From assembly GCA_024811115.1 (NCBI GenBank), contig JAKOGH010001194.1, positions 62,001 to 126,000 of the forward strand: DNA of 64,000 bases. Reading direction: 5' to 3'. The notes under the pieces are model-generated. The model was not told the origin of the DNA, did no database searches, and was given only the letters and a program-made list of their open reading frames with translations. A program made the translations under genes and the position numbers. This document shows, piece by piece, positions 10,743 to 22,133 of the stretch (position 1 is the stretch's first letter; the number at the start of each line of letters is the position of its first letter). The DNA comes from Terana coerulea. Lineage: Eukaryota; Basidiomycota; Agaricomycetes; Polyporales; Phanerochaetaceae.

Positions 10743-13700
10743 TCAACTAGAAGAATCCGACGCACGACTGCCCGCCAGGCTCGCGAGAAGAAGACGCTCA
10801 ATGCGTGCTAAGCTGCCCTCCATCCGCTCGATCTTGCCGTTCAGGATCCAAACCGTGTCTTCCAGTGCGGACATCCTTTCGTCGGTCGTCAGCGCCGGGA
10901 CGCCCGCGTTGTCTTCGGCTTTCCTGGTGCACCGCACGAGAGCGTGCGTGTACCGGTGCTGCGTCGCTTTGTCGGCGTCTGCGGGCTCTTGTCTTGTTGC
11001 GCTGCACGTATTGCACATAAAGTTATCGACTGAAGACCAGGTTCAGCAACACGTTGGCAGACAGACATCATGCGCTTACTAGCGTGTGCCCCGTAATACC
11101 ATGTCGGCTGCTTGAACGCACGGTCGCATTGCGTACAGCGAAGGAGTGTGTTCTCTTCGCATTTATTGCATATGAATACTTCGCCACCTAGCGCAGAAGG
11201 GCGTATTAGAAATCTTTGTATGGCGAACGCAACAATCAGCAGGCTCACCGGCGGCAAAACAATCCATGCAGAACCAACAAGGCTGCTGCAGAACCCCTCG
11301 ACAGACGCCACACCACAACCCAGCATCAACAGTCGACTTGCGGTGATATGAAGCAGTGTCGTAGTATGAAGCTGCAGACTTCAATGAGTTTGTGCGGTGG
11401 TAATGAAAAAGAAACAAAACTAACCCAGAGTATCTTCGACAGCATCCGGGTCCGAGGCCTGAAAGTACTCACGAGACACACTGAGTGCGTTCTCCGCACG
11501 TTCAAGCATGGCGGGGACTTCCACGAGATGCAACACGGTGCGAATCTTGAACAGACTGTGGCTTGTCAGGTGGCGTCTCTGTGGATCTCGGACATCCACA
11601 ACGAAGCTCTTCTTCCAGCATTCTGGCTTGTCGCAGAAGTCGATCGTCTTTGCCTCAGTTTCTGACGAGAGGCAGTCCATACAGACCACGCGCGCACCGC
11701 CTATCTTTCCACTACATCCTCGGCAGTAGCAGTCACTATATGTGCATTAGTTATTGTAGGTTGCAGTCTACGAAAATACGGCTTACTGAGAAGGTATGGT
11801 CTTCAGTCGCGAATCCCGAAGAATTCGAAAGAAGCTAGCGTCGATCGGGTCGACAGCCCGCTTGTACGCATTCCATTCCGCCAGCTCTTGCAAATTCGGT
11901 GAATGGCCGTAGACCGAAAATCGGATGCTCAGATCGATATACCGTAGTCGCGATTCCCGTCGCTCGTTGATATACGACCAGGTCCACCGGTCCCTTCGGA
12001 TATCATATACGACCGCATTCAACGCGTATCTCCACCACGCCCGAGATCGGTTCTCTTCCAACTCGCCAGGAGACGGCCGGTACCGCAAATACCGACATGC
12101 AGTATCCGAGTCGCGCTTGAGGAAAGAAGCGCTGATCGTGGGTTGCAGGGTCCTCTTCCCATCCTGCCGTCCCGATGACGGTACAGATTTCGTCGAGATG
12201 GCCAGCAAAATACTGGGTGCTATACTCCTTCGCGTACCGCACGGAAAAGCGAACTTGTATGTTTCCGTCTTGGTCTTGGAAGCACCGGCCGGTGACTTTG
12301 AACGGCACGGCATCATGCATCCCAGTCGCCTGGAACTGTTGCGGGTTCGAAGGCGAGACCGCGTGCGCCTGGAAGGACAACATGAGCTGCGATGGGTATT
12401 GCTGATCGTCGAAGATGAAACCATTCCACGCGGAGAAACTGGATGAGGGCAAATGTTAGTAAAAGAATAGGTGCCAACGGGAAGTGTCAACTCACATGGC
12501 TCTGACTGGCATTGGGGCGTGCGCGTCACCATCGAAGATCTGCTCAGTTTGTGCTTCGTAGATCTCGCACTTAAACCGGTGATCGTTTTGGGGCGTGTAA
12601 TTGAGCACTGAAAGCAATGCTTTATGAGACCTGTGTTTTGACAACACAAGCTCTGAGACGATGTCTGGGTCGAGTTGAGCTGATTTCAGGTTGTGCCACG
12701 TCCAGAGGGATGTTGGGGTTATGAAGAAACTCGAACTGCACTCGACAAACATCAACATCGCGACAGCAGTAGTACACAGATCAAGATGCTCACCAGTCCA
12801 CAGGCTATGATTTTCATCTGGCTATCCACGTTTAGATGGTTCTGCTTGAACAGGGCTGGAAACGTTGAGCCTACATAAAATGCGTATAGAAGAATATACT
12901 TACCACTGAGATCGAGATATCGATAATTGACGGCTCGGAAGACCCAGAGTAGGCTATCGGCGGAGTCCAAGAGCTCCTCTTTGTGCAGAACGACTTGCTT
13001 TGGCGGCATGGAAGACCTCAATATCACGCTGTAGAAGGAGTTGTATTATGGGGAACAGATGCTTTATGAAGGCATGAGCATTAATAAGGACATGACGCGA
13101 GGAGGCCCATAAACACACCTTCTCGATTCGTCCCGGTCCAGCCACAACGTAGACAGTGTCAAGCGCATCGATATCAAAGTGTATGTCAGCAAGATTTTGT
13201 CTTATCCTCTGTTCCTCGAGGTCGGCGAATGCTTGGAACTTGGCCTCGATATGTTCCGGAACGTTCGCGGGACGGAATGCTTTGATCAACTCGAAGGCCA
13301 CAGGCCAAACATTTTGGAGGTAGTAATCGGCCCAATATCGATTCTCCGGCAAAAGCTCATCGCGGACAGAGAACATCTGGTCGAGTAAGCCAAGGATCTT
13401 CTCGCCATATCTTGGAAGAAACCGACTGCCAACCTAAGTATCTCGTAAGCATCTCGTCTATCTGCACGACACGTTAACACACCAACGGCCCAATATGCGA
13501 CCCAGTGAGGAAGGCTGCACTAGAATCAGTACAGTGCCAACGAATGATGTTTGCGCATACCTCCAGTTTAACGAATCTGGTTTTTCATCGACGAACTCGT
13601 TGACTTCCTGGTACGTAACGTAACCCGACCCGTCGTCGTCGAACGCCTCCATGATCGGCTGCAGGTACTTCGCGTTGATGAACTCGAAGGCCCAGTCGTC

Positions 13701-15665
13701 GTGAGACGCATGGCCGAAGGAAGACACCGCCGACGTCTCCGCTTTGTCCCTGTAGTGGTCCCGCAACGTCATCACAAAAAGACGCGCCTTCACGTTCAAC
13801 TTCCAGTCCTGTGTCTCAAATCAGCGCGGTTGACAAACGCAGGTGTTCGGAATGCTACACACCATCTCCTTCCATATCGCTCTCAGCTCCTACATTCTTG
13901 TTAGCTTTGTGTAATCATTAAGTGGGTGAACAGCTGCGCCCACCTCTTTGCGGATTTTGTCATGAGGGCCTCTGTTCATCTCGTCGATGATACGATTGCT
14001 TTCGTCTCGCATAGATCGGGCGATCTCCTCTTGAAGCTGGCGCTGGTACAGCGCAAACTTCCCTCGAAAGTCTCCATGTTCCTCTTCACCGCATCCGCCC
14101 AGTCTTCGTGCAGCTCATCTTTAAGCTCTTGAAGTGTGAAAGCGGAGCCTTTCATGGTACTGTCACTTAGGATGGCATTTTTGGACGTGATGGCCTACTT
14201 CGTATCAGCAATGAGCTGGCGATCAATTTGTCATCCCCACGCACCTTCTGAGCACCGCTCTCTAGACCAGCCAGTTCGCTGAGGGCAGAGTCACTGTTCT
14301 CTACTAACTTGATCCCTCCTTTCTCATCTACTTTGCGTGCGAGTTGGGATTCCCTAGCTGGCTTCCACTCTCCCCGATACACTTCCAGAACCAACGATGT
14401 AAGTTCTGAGATTCTAGCTCGGATGTCAGTCGCATATAACGAGCTTGATACAAGAATTGACCCACTTGCTATCAACGTCATTTAAAGTCTCTTGAACCGC
14501 GTCAAGGGTATTGGCTGAATGGATTGAGAGGGCGAACTCGATGTCTCGACGGCGTTGTGCAAATATCCCGATATATGCGGCAAGTCTCGTCTCCCACACC
14601 TGGCTACGGAGAACCTTCACGAGAAGAGTTTTCTTGGTGTAGACATCGCACATATTCGCGCAGTCCTTAATGTCCTCTGCCGCCAGTTTGCAAACATGCC
14701 GCATTCTTGTCTCCATGGGCTGGCCATCTGCGCAAATTATTTGAGGATCATTGATGTTCTTCAACCTATATTCTTCAGCCCTCGCCACGTAGTTATTGCT
14801 GGCATACACTTACTGTATGAGGGCCACCAACATGTCTTTCATCGCAACGTATAGGATAGATAGACGTCTGTCGTTATCCCGCCTTGTCTTCTCCATGTTG
14901 TAGGCTGCCTTGAAGGCCAGGACGACGACTACAAAGCGTGCAATGAGTCAATGCCTGCAAATGGCCCGCAACAACGTACCGGAAATGGTAACATGGACTT
15001 TTGCTATTTCATCCAGTACGCTGAACAGACCCGGCACCTCAATTGGAAGGTCGTTAACCGCTCCTTTCATCATATGTAATGCTCCGCGGGCATCATGGGA
15101 GAGAGCGAAGGATGTCGCTGCGGCGGGTAAAAGTACGGTGTCGACTCCACGCGGAACGGTACTATCTTCTACTGTGAATGAGAAACTGCGTGGTAAATTC
15201 AATTTCAACAAGAAGCTCACCGACACGCCGTTGAATTTTCCCCACTGTCTCCCGCCCCAGCACATCTATCGGGGAGACCGTCTGGATTGACGGACTTGGA
15301 GTATCATAAGCAAGGCCAGGTGTTGACGGTGCGGATGCCCATTGTAGTCCGGAGGGCTCTAATAGCGGTGTATGGACCCTGACAAGCGGTAGGCTCTGTT
15401 GACGAGTTGGGGTGGGTACTGGGGGTAGTAGTTTCTCGGCGGCAGCACGGTAGGAAGCCAGAGACGAGGTGCTAGGGGAAGGCGTACTAGGTCCATCTTC
15501 CACAAGCTGCGATGGGTCCCATTCCTGGCCGTGCGAAGGAGATCTCGCTGGATACAATCTGTTCCATTCGTCCGAGTGTTTAATTCCGGGCTCTGGTTCG
15601 CTGGCAAATCGTGCCTTGAGGTTGCGTAGGCTGAACTTCTTCTTCGGTTTTTGCGACCTGAGCAT
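10743..15665 (-). CDS. Large EF-hand protein with C-terminal zinc-binding (ZZ-like) modules
   Basis: Fungal protein of unknown function and recognisable agaricomycete architecture. Eighteen exons (minus): 15221-15665, 14980-15171, 14814-14928, 14466-14765, 14245-14413, 13944-14194, 13863-13889, 13561-13808, 13481-13514, 13119-13433, 12904-13061, 12794-12855, 12496-12740, 11787-12438, 11425-11735, 11249-11371, 11080-11187, 10743-11029; about 1,346 residues. Order: Ser/Pro-rich N-terminus (1-150); helical region with KAAYNMEKTRRDNDRR; coiled coil; canonical EF-hand loop DDDGSGYVTYQE; helical middle; WNGFIFDD beta domain; then CxxC modules (CYCRGCSGK, CMDC, CGVC, CNKC, CTQC, CNTC), the last set resembling ZZ zinc fingers; terminal coiled coil. 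Three exons need one-base corrections (near 14062, 12990 and 12122). At 12122, removing one C restores RFFLKRDSD. Either consensus errors or a recent pseudogene. Confidence 0.75.
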
Positions 15666-16445
15666 GGTAGAAGACGGAGGAGGTCGCCAAAGTCATCTTG
15701 TCGTGGTCGGAGTCGCCTATATGCATGACGGGGCAACGTTCTCAAGATCAAGGGAGCCCTGGCGATTCCTTGACAGTGTCAACATTAGCGCTCGCGGATA
15801 TAACAAGGGACCATCAACTCATGGCAGTCAGCACGTACAGTTTAGCTCAGGATCAAAAGAATGAGATGAAGGATCTCATTTCCGTCGACGTATGCTGTGC
15901 ACATCCCGCAAACCTGCGCTCCGTGTTGGATGTGAGCTCTTGCTCTGCGAATCGCTCAACACCGTCATATTTTCTGTGGCTTGCCAATCATTGATCATGT
16001 CCTGCTGCCTGAGAAAAGGGGTGCACAGGCATATGTGTGGACTTCCTTTGCATGCAGCTGGTGGTCTCTGGCTCGAGACCCACAAAAACGTGAGAAATAG
16101 TCGCAGAGGATGGCTTCCAGGACGATTAAAAGCTTACCTTGCTAATGTCAGGTTCATGTGCTGTATATAGACTTGATGGGCATAATTGTAGTGAATATTG
16201 ACAGTGTTTGTGGACGTTTTCGAAGCCCTTGAGTATGTAGTAAGTTATAGTATGTACTGTACTGGTATGAACGACGTGAGCGTGGAGATCAATGAGAATT
16301 TTGGGCGCTTAGTATAACAGGGCGCTCAAGCTGAACGCCGGGCCGTCGGCGGAGTCGGCTCGATTTGGTTCAAGTTGGTTGAATGGCCGGTTCTGCACTT
16401 TAGCTAGTACCACTACGTCCTACCGCCATTCCTTTCGACGAGATA
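15666..16445. other. Divergent promoter region
   Basis: Lies between the start of the EF-hand gene (minus) and F-box gene 1 (plus), so it holds two promoters. Small open frames (15698-15994, 15892-16170) are unconvincing. The part from 16170 to 16320 is AT-rich. No RNA gene was recognised. Confidence 0.5.
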
Positions 16446-18027
16446 ATGCACCGCTGTCTTCGCATAGCAGAAATTTTGGACAACATTATCAGCCATGTTG
16501 ACAAAGGCTGCGTCAAAGTTGCCCAGGTCTGCCACTCTTTCTATGAACCAGCAATGAACGCTGCATGGAAGGAATTGGACGGTCTTGAACCTCTCGTACG
16601 CTGCTTACCGCAGGATGTACTGGAAACAGATGACTCTGATATGCTTGTGAGTAGCTATGACAGTTATTGTTTACTCAGGTGCTTACAATTTGCTTTCCGG
16701 ATATCAGCACATCACCAAGGAACCAAAACGCGAGGATTGGTCGCGATTCCAACGCCATGCTGCCCGGGTGCGAAAGCTACACCTGCGTTGGGTGGAGATA
16801 GAGGACTCGGCGTACTCTGGCTTGGACCTCAGTGTCTACCAAGCACTGCGCTCATATTCCCCATTCCCACATCTTCTTCCCAACCTCCGAGAACTCGACT
16901 GCGATGATGAAAATATGGCAGGGTTGATCGACCTCTTCATTCAACCTTCCTTGAAGATTCTGACGGTCTACGACTTCGAAGATAACCCTGATTCAAACAA
17001 TTTCTACAACGCCATCGCGGAGTCTGGCTCGTCCATTCGTGAGCTGCGCCTGTTAGATCTTCGGTGCATGGAGTCGGAAGAGCTCCGGGACGATGCTCCC
17101 GCGGCCATCTGCGCATTGGACTATCTCCAGAACCTTTCTATTCCAGTTGGACATGTACCGAAGGTCGCCGTTCTACACCTCGCGTCACTGCCCGGCCTCG
17201 TACGACTCAACATCCAGGTAGACCCCGGTATCGACTATCACGCCGTGCTCCTAAATTCGGCCGCCTTCCGAGCCCTTCAGGTCTTGAAGCTGACTATCCC
17301 GCCTCAGGACGTCCGTCCCGTGACCTCCCTTCTCTCGGCAATCTCACCAGCAATTCTCGTGGCGTTGGAAATCACTGTTCGCGAAACTATCCACAGTGAC
17401 AACTCCATTGAGGAGGTGATAATGCAGGGACACCTGAGCCAAGAATCATTGGAAGCGTTGTTTTCTGCCATATCCAAGTTCAAGACCCTGAAACGCCTCA
17501 CTGTTCAGCCCAAGGCCATCACCCCCGTCCGCGCGCGCTCTTTAGTGGACGGTGCAGCTATTTCGCCCCTGTTCGCGATTACGGGGCTGTTACACTTCCA
17601 TCTCCAAGGATTACCCCTTCAACTCACTGGCGCAGATGTCGAGGCCATGGCGAACGCATGGCCGAGTCTTCAAGAGATCGATCTGTGCACTCTGGGGAGT
17701 CATCTTCCTCCAGTACTTTCCTTCTACGACCTGTACCACTTCACTAAGTTCGTATCCTTACGGGACCTCAATATCAAAGTCAAGCACTCTGGAGCCAATT
17801 TGCCACCGCAAAGGGCTCTCGAGGGACTTGTTCCTCTCCAAACCCTGCGCTCAGTCAATCTGACTGGTCTGATTCCGGCGGGCCAGAGAGGAGTTACTTC
17901 CTTTATCGACCGCCTCTTCCCTAACGCAAAGAAGGTTGAATATAGCCTACATGCCGAGCCGAACAGTCCGGCCTTCTACAATCTACTCAGGCAGTATGTA
18001 CGGGGTCACGGCGTGGAACCATTGTAA
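16446..18027 (+). CDS. F-box-like / leucine-rich protein 1
   Basis: Probable substrate receptor of an SCF-type ubiquitin ligase, inferred from the layout: an N-terminal F-box-like segment (MHRCLRIAEILDNIISHV, then VAQVCHSFYEPAMNAAWKEL) followed by a long leucine-rich region. Two exons, 16446-16646 and 16708-18027 (61-nt intron), give 506 residues. Leucine/proline patterns such as LPNLRELDC and LPGLVRLNI recur. F-box proteins of this kind are numerous and fast-evolving in agaricomycetes. It converges on a paralogue (18298-19837) with identical exon-1 length (201 nt) and intron position, so the pair arose by duplication. The target is unknown. Confidence 0.85.
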
Positions 18028-18297
18028 TGCAGTCCATTGGCACATGGTTTCACAGACACATCTAGTATCTCATGTACATAATCCCGGCCTGTACATATAT
18101 TGCAATCGTGTTCTTACTGCTGAGACAGAGTTGGCTCCAGATTACTCACCGAGAAAAGACAACTAGTAATAAACAGCAGTGGTCGTCAAGTTCTCTGGGC
18201 CTCGATCCATTGTCGGCGGACAGCCACGCACGTCGCATAGCGGCCCTTTCTCTCTCTTGGATTTGAACAAATGCGTGCTTGAGACGAGCAACTTGGT

Positions 18298-19837
18298 TCA
18301 ACTGACTTCCCACGGGGAGGTGGGACTGAGATGGTGGGATATTTCGGCGCAGGGGAAGACGATCGACAGAAACATGGCCAGAGGCAATGGGTCCATAACC
18401 AGGCAGCTCGGTCCCAAACAAAGGCGCGTGAGGGTCATAGACACGGGCATGTCGTCACGATACACAAAAGCTTGAGGATTCAAAGGGCCGACCCGAAGAT
18501 CGAGAGCCAGTTCCTGCAGGTGCCGGCAACGTTCGGCGAAGGGAAGGAGGTTTATTGCATAGATGTGTGTCATTGTGGGGGTATCAACGTGGACTCCGAG
18601 GCTGAGGAACCGCAGTCGGGGCCAGGCATCCGCCATGTCTCGTATGGCATCACTGGACACTTGTACAGGTATGCTGGAGAGGTCCAGGTGTCGGAGGTTG
18701 GCTAAGCGGTAGAGAAAGGCGATGGAGTGGTCGCTGACAGCATATTCCTTCTGCGCGAGTCGAGTATCGTACGCTCTGATGACGAGCTGCCGAAGACTCT
18801 CCAATTTGCCCACACAATGAAAAATCTGAGCAAAGACTATATCTGTCGCCTGCTCGGTATCACTATATCCTGGGGCGGTGGACCCCGGCTCGTTGTGGAA
18901 GCACCTCAGGAATACTGTGAGGTCCAGCAGTCTCGGAGGTAGAGCCGACGTGATGAAAGCAACAAAGGGCTCGATATCTTGCGATGACGTTGTTATGTTT
19001 ATCTCTTGCAAAGCAGGAAACGTTGGGAACTTTGAAGTCGTGAAATACTTGCGATAGTCGACCTTCTCCAAGTCCAACTGGAGGCGAGTTAGAGTCGACA
19101 GACACGCGAGGTGACGGAGAGCATCCGCAGACAAGGCAGCCGTAACGGTGACACGAGTGAGATGATTCAGGGATGAGACACATTGAGAGAGCGCGGCGGA
19201 CATGGCGGGTGTATCAGGGCCGTCGATGTGCAGGAGCTCAATCATCCGTAAGCCGGGCGCGGAGGTTCCGATGGCATCAAGAGCCCGAACTGTAAACTCA
19301 TCGCGGTAACTCTCGAAGTAGAGCATCTCGAACCACCTAAGCGAAGGCACGACAAAGAGAGGGATGTACTCCACGACGAGCGAGTCGTAACACTCCAATC
19401 GACACAGGTTTGGCAGGATCCTTCGGTCCGGGTAGGAATTGCGCAGGGCCTCGAAGCAGTCGTAGTGCACTGAGAAGGGGTTTTCATCTGGGTCGCCGTT
19501 AAGGAATATGATAAGGCTGCGCACACGACGGGCGTGATGCTGGAAACGGGACCACTCTGCAGCGGTGGGTGTCCGGGCGAGCGACTATATGCGGTATATT
19601 TATGGAGTCATGCGTAGCTATGATAAAAATGCGCACCAGATCGGCTTCGGCTTCGGTATACACAGTATCCGCAGGAAGACATGCGAAGAGAGGGGCCAGC
19701 CCTTGCAAATCCCTCCATAGCATGTCCAGCGCCGGGTCGTAAAACGCGCGACAAGCCAGGGCCATCGCCAGCAGATCTTCCTCCACGTACTCCGCGATAG
19801 CTTGTACTATCTCTTGAATTGTCAAACATCGATGCAT
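18298..19837 (-). CDS. F-box-like / leucine-rich protein 2
   Basis: Paralogue of the convergent neighbour and closest relative of the two F-box relics at 48.7-54.8 kb. Exons 19637-19837 and 18298-19584 (52-nt intron) give 495 residues. Exon 1 encodes MHRCLTIQEIVQAIAEYV and then ALACRAFYDPALDMLWRDL, matching the relics almost word for word. The second exon encodes the leucine-rich part, with LARLTRLQL-like units (for example LACLSTLTRLQLDLEKVDY) and a C-terminal PLPLAMFLSIVFPCAEI. The sequence downstream of its stop, down to about 18180, is also shared with the relics, so the copied segment included the 3' flank. The ATG at 19837 is chosen because all copies start there. The 36-bp shared upstream block lies about 90 bp before it. 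Confidence 0.87.
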
Positions 19838-20284
19838 TCTTGAATGACTGGAATGCCGCATAAATGGTGACCGACGTAGTAAAGGAAAGTAAGCTGTCAA
19901 AAAAACGGAAGCGGCGTGTAGGATGGGCGCTAAATGCACAAGTGAGCTAATATAGCAGGTGTAGTGCAGGCTTAGACTAATCCCTACGCTCTCTCAGTTT
20001 ACCTGGTTCGACCATGAGGCCTGGGACGACGAGGGACCGTGACGAGAGACAACTCTGCCCTTCTTCATGTAGTGTCACACATACAAAACTGTACGCACGG
20101 GCGTTCTCTTAAATAAAACTGGAGCTTTTACACCTCGAAGTTCGCGGATCATGATAGCGAGATGCATTCTCGCGCGCCCTGGACGGTGTGACAGGAGGTC
20201 CAGATACTGGTCAGATCCCCGACCGCACCCGTGGATCTACGTCTTCTTTGAACGTGTAACACACTGCACTCGTAGGTCAGCCTT
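19838..20284. other. Promoter region of F-box gene 2
   Basis: 447 bases upstream of F-box gene 2, ending at the WD40 relic's 3' end. It contains the shared 36-bp upstream block. No other gene was seen. Confidence 0.5.
19926..19961 (-). promoter_or_regulatory. 36-bp block shared upstream of F-box copies
   Basis: On the minus strand this block runs from CACCTGCTATATT to TTTAGCGCC. Blocks of the same 36-base length with clear similarity lie at 48556-48591, 52356-52391 and 55799-55834. It ends 89 bp upstream of the ATG of F-box gene 2. CTATATT could serve as a TATA-like core. A regulatory role is inferred from position and conservation, but simple co-duplication of the flank would also explain it. 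Confidence 0.45.
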
Positions 20285-21569
20285 TTATATCTTGACCAGG
20301 TAGCGCGGAATACACGTACGCAGCAGGTCGCGGCCCGCGTCAAAGGGAACGCCATAGAAGTCCTCGAGGTGGTACGCCCGCTCCGGCCAGCGGGCGCAGC
20401 CGTCGAGGCGCATGCAGTTGAATTGCTTGCGTTCCTCGGGGTCCTCCGCACACAGCATGTGTCCCGTCGGCTGGTGATAGTGCCAGGCGTGCGGCTCGAA
20501 GCCCGCGTCCGCAAGCGGGATCGTCGCGTGGGGCAGGGTACCCATGGAAGTCTCCCGCGGACAGTCCAGCTCTCGTGAGCAGTCCTCAAAGCCCTTGTAT
20601 TCTCCTTCACCGACCTGCCGGAAGCCCTCCCAGTTACCGTAATGCGTCTCGCACTCGTCCAGGTCCCACGCAAGCACGGAGCCCCTACCCGCGCGAAGTA
20701 ACCGGCCGCCAGCAAGTGCGAGCGGCCCGCCGTGGTCGGCGGAGTTGAGGGTGTGCGTCGGGCGCAGAAGCGAGTCCGGGGCCCAGCTGTAGGACTTGAT
20801 ACGGTCATAGTCACCGATGACGACCAGCTTGCGGTCCGCGTCGAGTACGGGGTCGCGGATGTGGTGGGCCGTCTTGGGCGTGAAGACCTTCCGCTGCCTC
20901 TCGTCCCCATCGGGGGCCCAGACCTTGAGCACTGGATCGCGGTTCTTCCACCGGCCGACGGCCGCCGCCGCAAGACATGTACCGTCTGGAGACAGCTTGA
21001 ACGGGCACGCGCACGAGGTGGGTCGATGCGGATTTCACAGCGGGCTTGGAAGACGACATTCGCGAGTGGGTGCGCGGCGACTAGCGGCCTCCTCACGCCA
21101 TGGCGGAAGCGCGAGAGGAGGCTCGACTGCGCATGCGGCTGCCCTCTCTATTCCACGGTTCTGGAGAGAATCGCCCATAAATTCGAGACCAACGATAGAA
21201 CCATGGCTACATACGGGATCCCCAGATTAGCAGCCTTCCCGATATTGGGTCCGTGGCATAGCCATCCGGCGAATGGGCAAACGATGCCAATCCATACTCG
21301 CCCATCGCCCGCTCCATTTGGATCGCCAGCCCGCGGTTGGTAAGCTTGTTGACATCCTCCACAATCTCCGAGAGCTCCTCGAGGCCCTCTGCCTGCGCCC
21401 GCCGTACGATCGTGCACGCATCTGCGAGGATGGCCACAAGTACGCTGTCCGGCTGCTCGTCGTCTTCGTCGTCGTCGCCGTCTATTTGGATCCCGGACGC
21501 GCTGTACTCGATAAAGCGCGCCTTGATTTCCCGCAACTGGGTCTTCCAGCTCATGCCGTGTAGCGACAA
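20285..21569 (-). pseudogene. Decaying WD40-type paralogue (internally deleted)
   Basis: Tandem copy of the WD40-type gene at 22134-24146. Exon 1 (21215-21569) encodes MSWKTQLREIKARFIEYSAS and matches the paralogue closely. Exon 2 is best taken as 20285-21143, using the acceptor at 21144-21145. Exon 2 needs one added base near 21017: the paralogue reads on as TSCA.. after the RCEIR motif, whereas here the frame breaks. The middle and C-terminal WD repeats of the paralogue are missing: QFNCMRLD joins directly to GCARWPERAYHLEDF, whereas the paralogue has well over 150 residues and an intron in between. The remaining part ends at YLVKI. Without the missing blades a full propeller is not possible, so I call it a pseudogene, though a short expressed form cannot be excluded. 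Confidence 0.65.
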
Positions 21570-22133
21570 GCGTGTTCAAAGGCGGATGAGAGCGATATCT
21601 GCACGCTGGTGGTGAGAGCAGGAAGGCAAGGCACACGCGAGAAGCCAACGAGAAGCAATACCTTATTGGGCGGCATAGTTTCTCAGTGGTTCTTGAAAGG
21701 AAGTAGCGTCATGCATGTAGCTGTAACCTTGAAAGCACATAAATTGTCATAAGCACAGCGAAGAAAGAGGTGTGGCGACGTACACATCAAGATGCCTATA
21801 GTACTTGTGCTTTGCTCAAATGGTACGTTGCACTGAGCGAGGTATAATACCATTTGTAGCTGGGTAAGTGACGGACGACTATAGAGGAAGTCATGGTTGT
21901 CGATATGCTGGTGGCCAGTGAGGGATCCAGCACTTCAATATCCAGCATCTCAGGCTTCGCTTCGCGGCCCTGGACTTTGGTTTAGCACGCCCACCGCCAA
22001 CCTACTAAGGGTTCAATGCATTGATATACGCCATCCATGGCGTGAGAATGTTATAACACGCCTAGCAGCCAATGGAAAGGGAGATCTAAGAAGCCAAAAA
22101 TAAGAACGTCCGGCCTGCTAATCCGATCAGGGA
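21570..22133. other. Intergenic between WD40 paralogues
   Basis: The first ~120 bases (21570-21690) resemble the region upstream of the intact paralogue (24150-24260), sharing GGAAGGCAAG and a GGGCG..TAG..TCTCAG / GGGCGCTAGATTATCTTAG stretch, so the promoter was part of the duplication. The rest is featureless. Confidence 0.5.

Noticed and set aside
10743..15665. Calling the EF-hand gene a pseudogene
   Set aside because: Exactly three one-base breaks in 18 well-formed exons, in a window where conserved housekeeping genes show the same kind of breaks, points to consensus error.
9273..15665. A biosynthetic cluster around the dehydrogenase and methyltransferase
   Set aside because: No backbone enzyme (PKS, NRPS, terpene synthase) or P450 is present, and the neighbours are unrelated general genes.
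15666..16445. A fifth copy of the 36-bp block upstream of F-box gene 1
   Set aside because: Only a partial, reverse-oriented resemblance (TATACTAAGCGCCC near 16305-16325); too weak to report.
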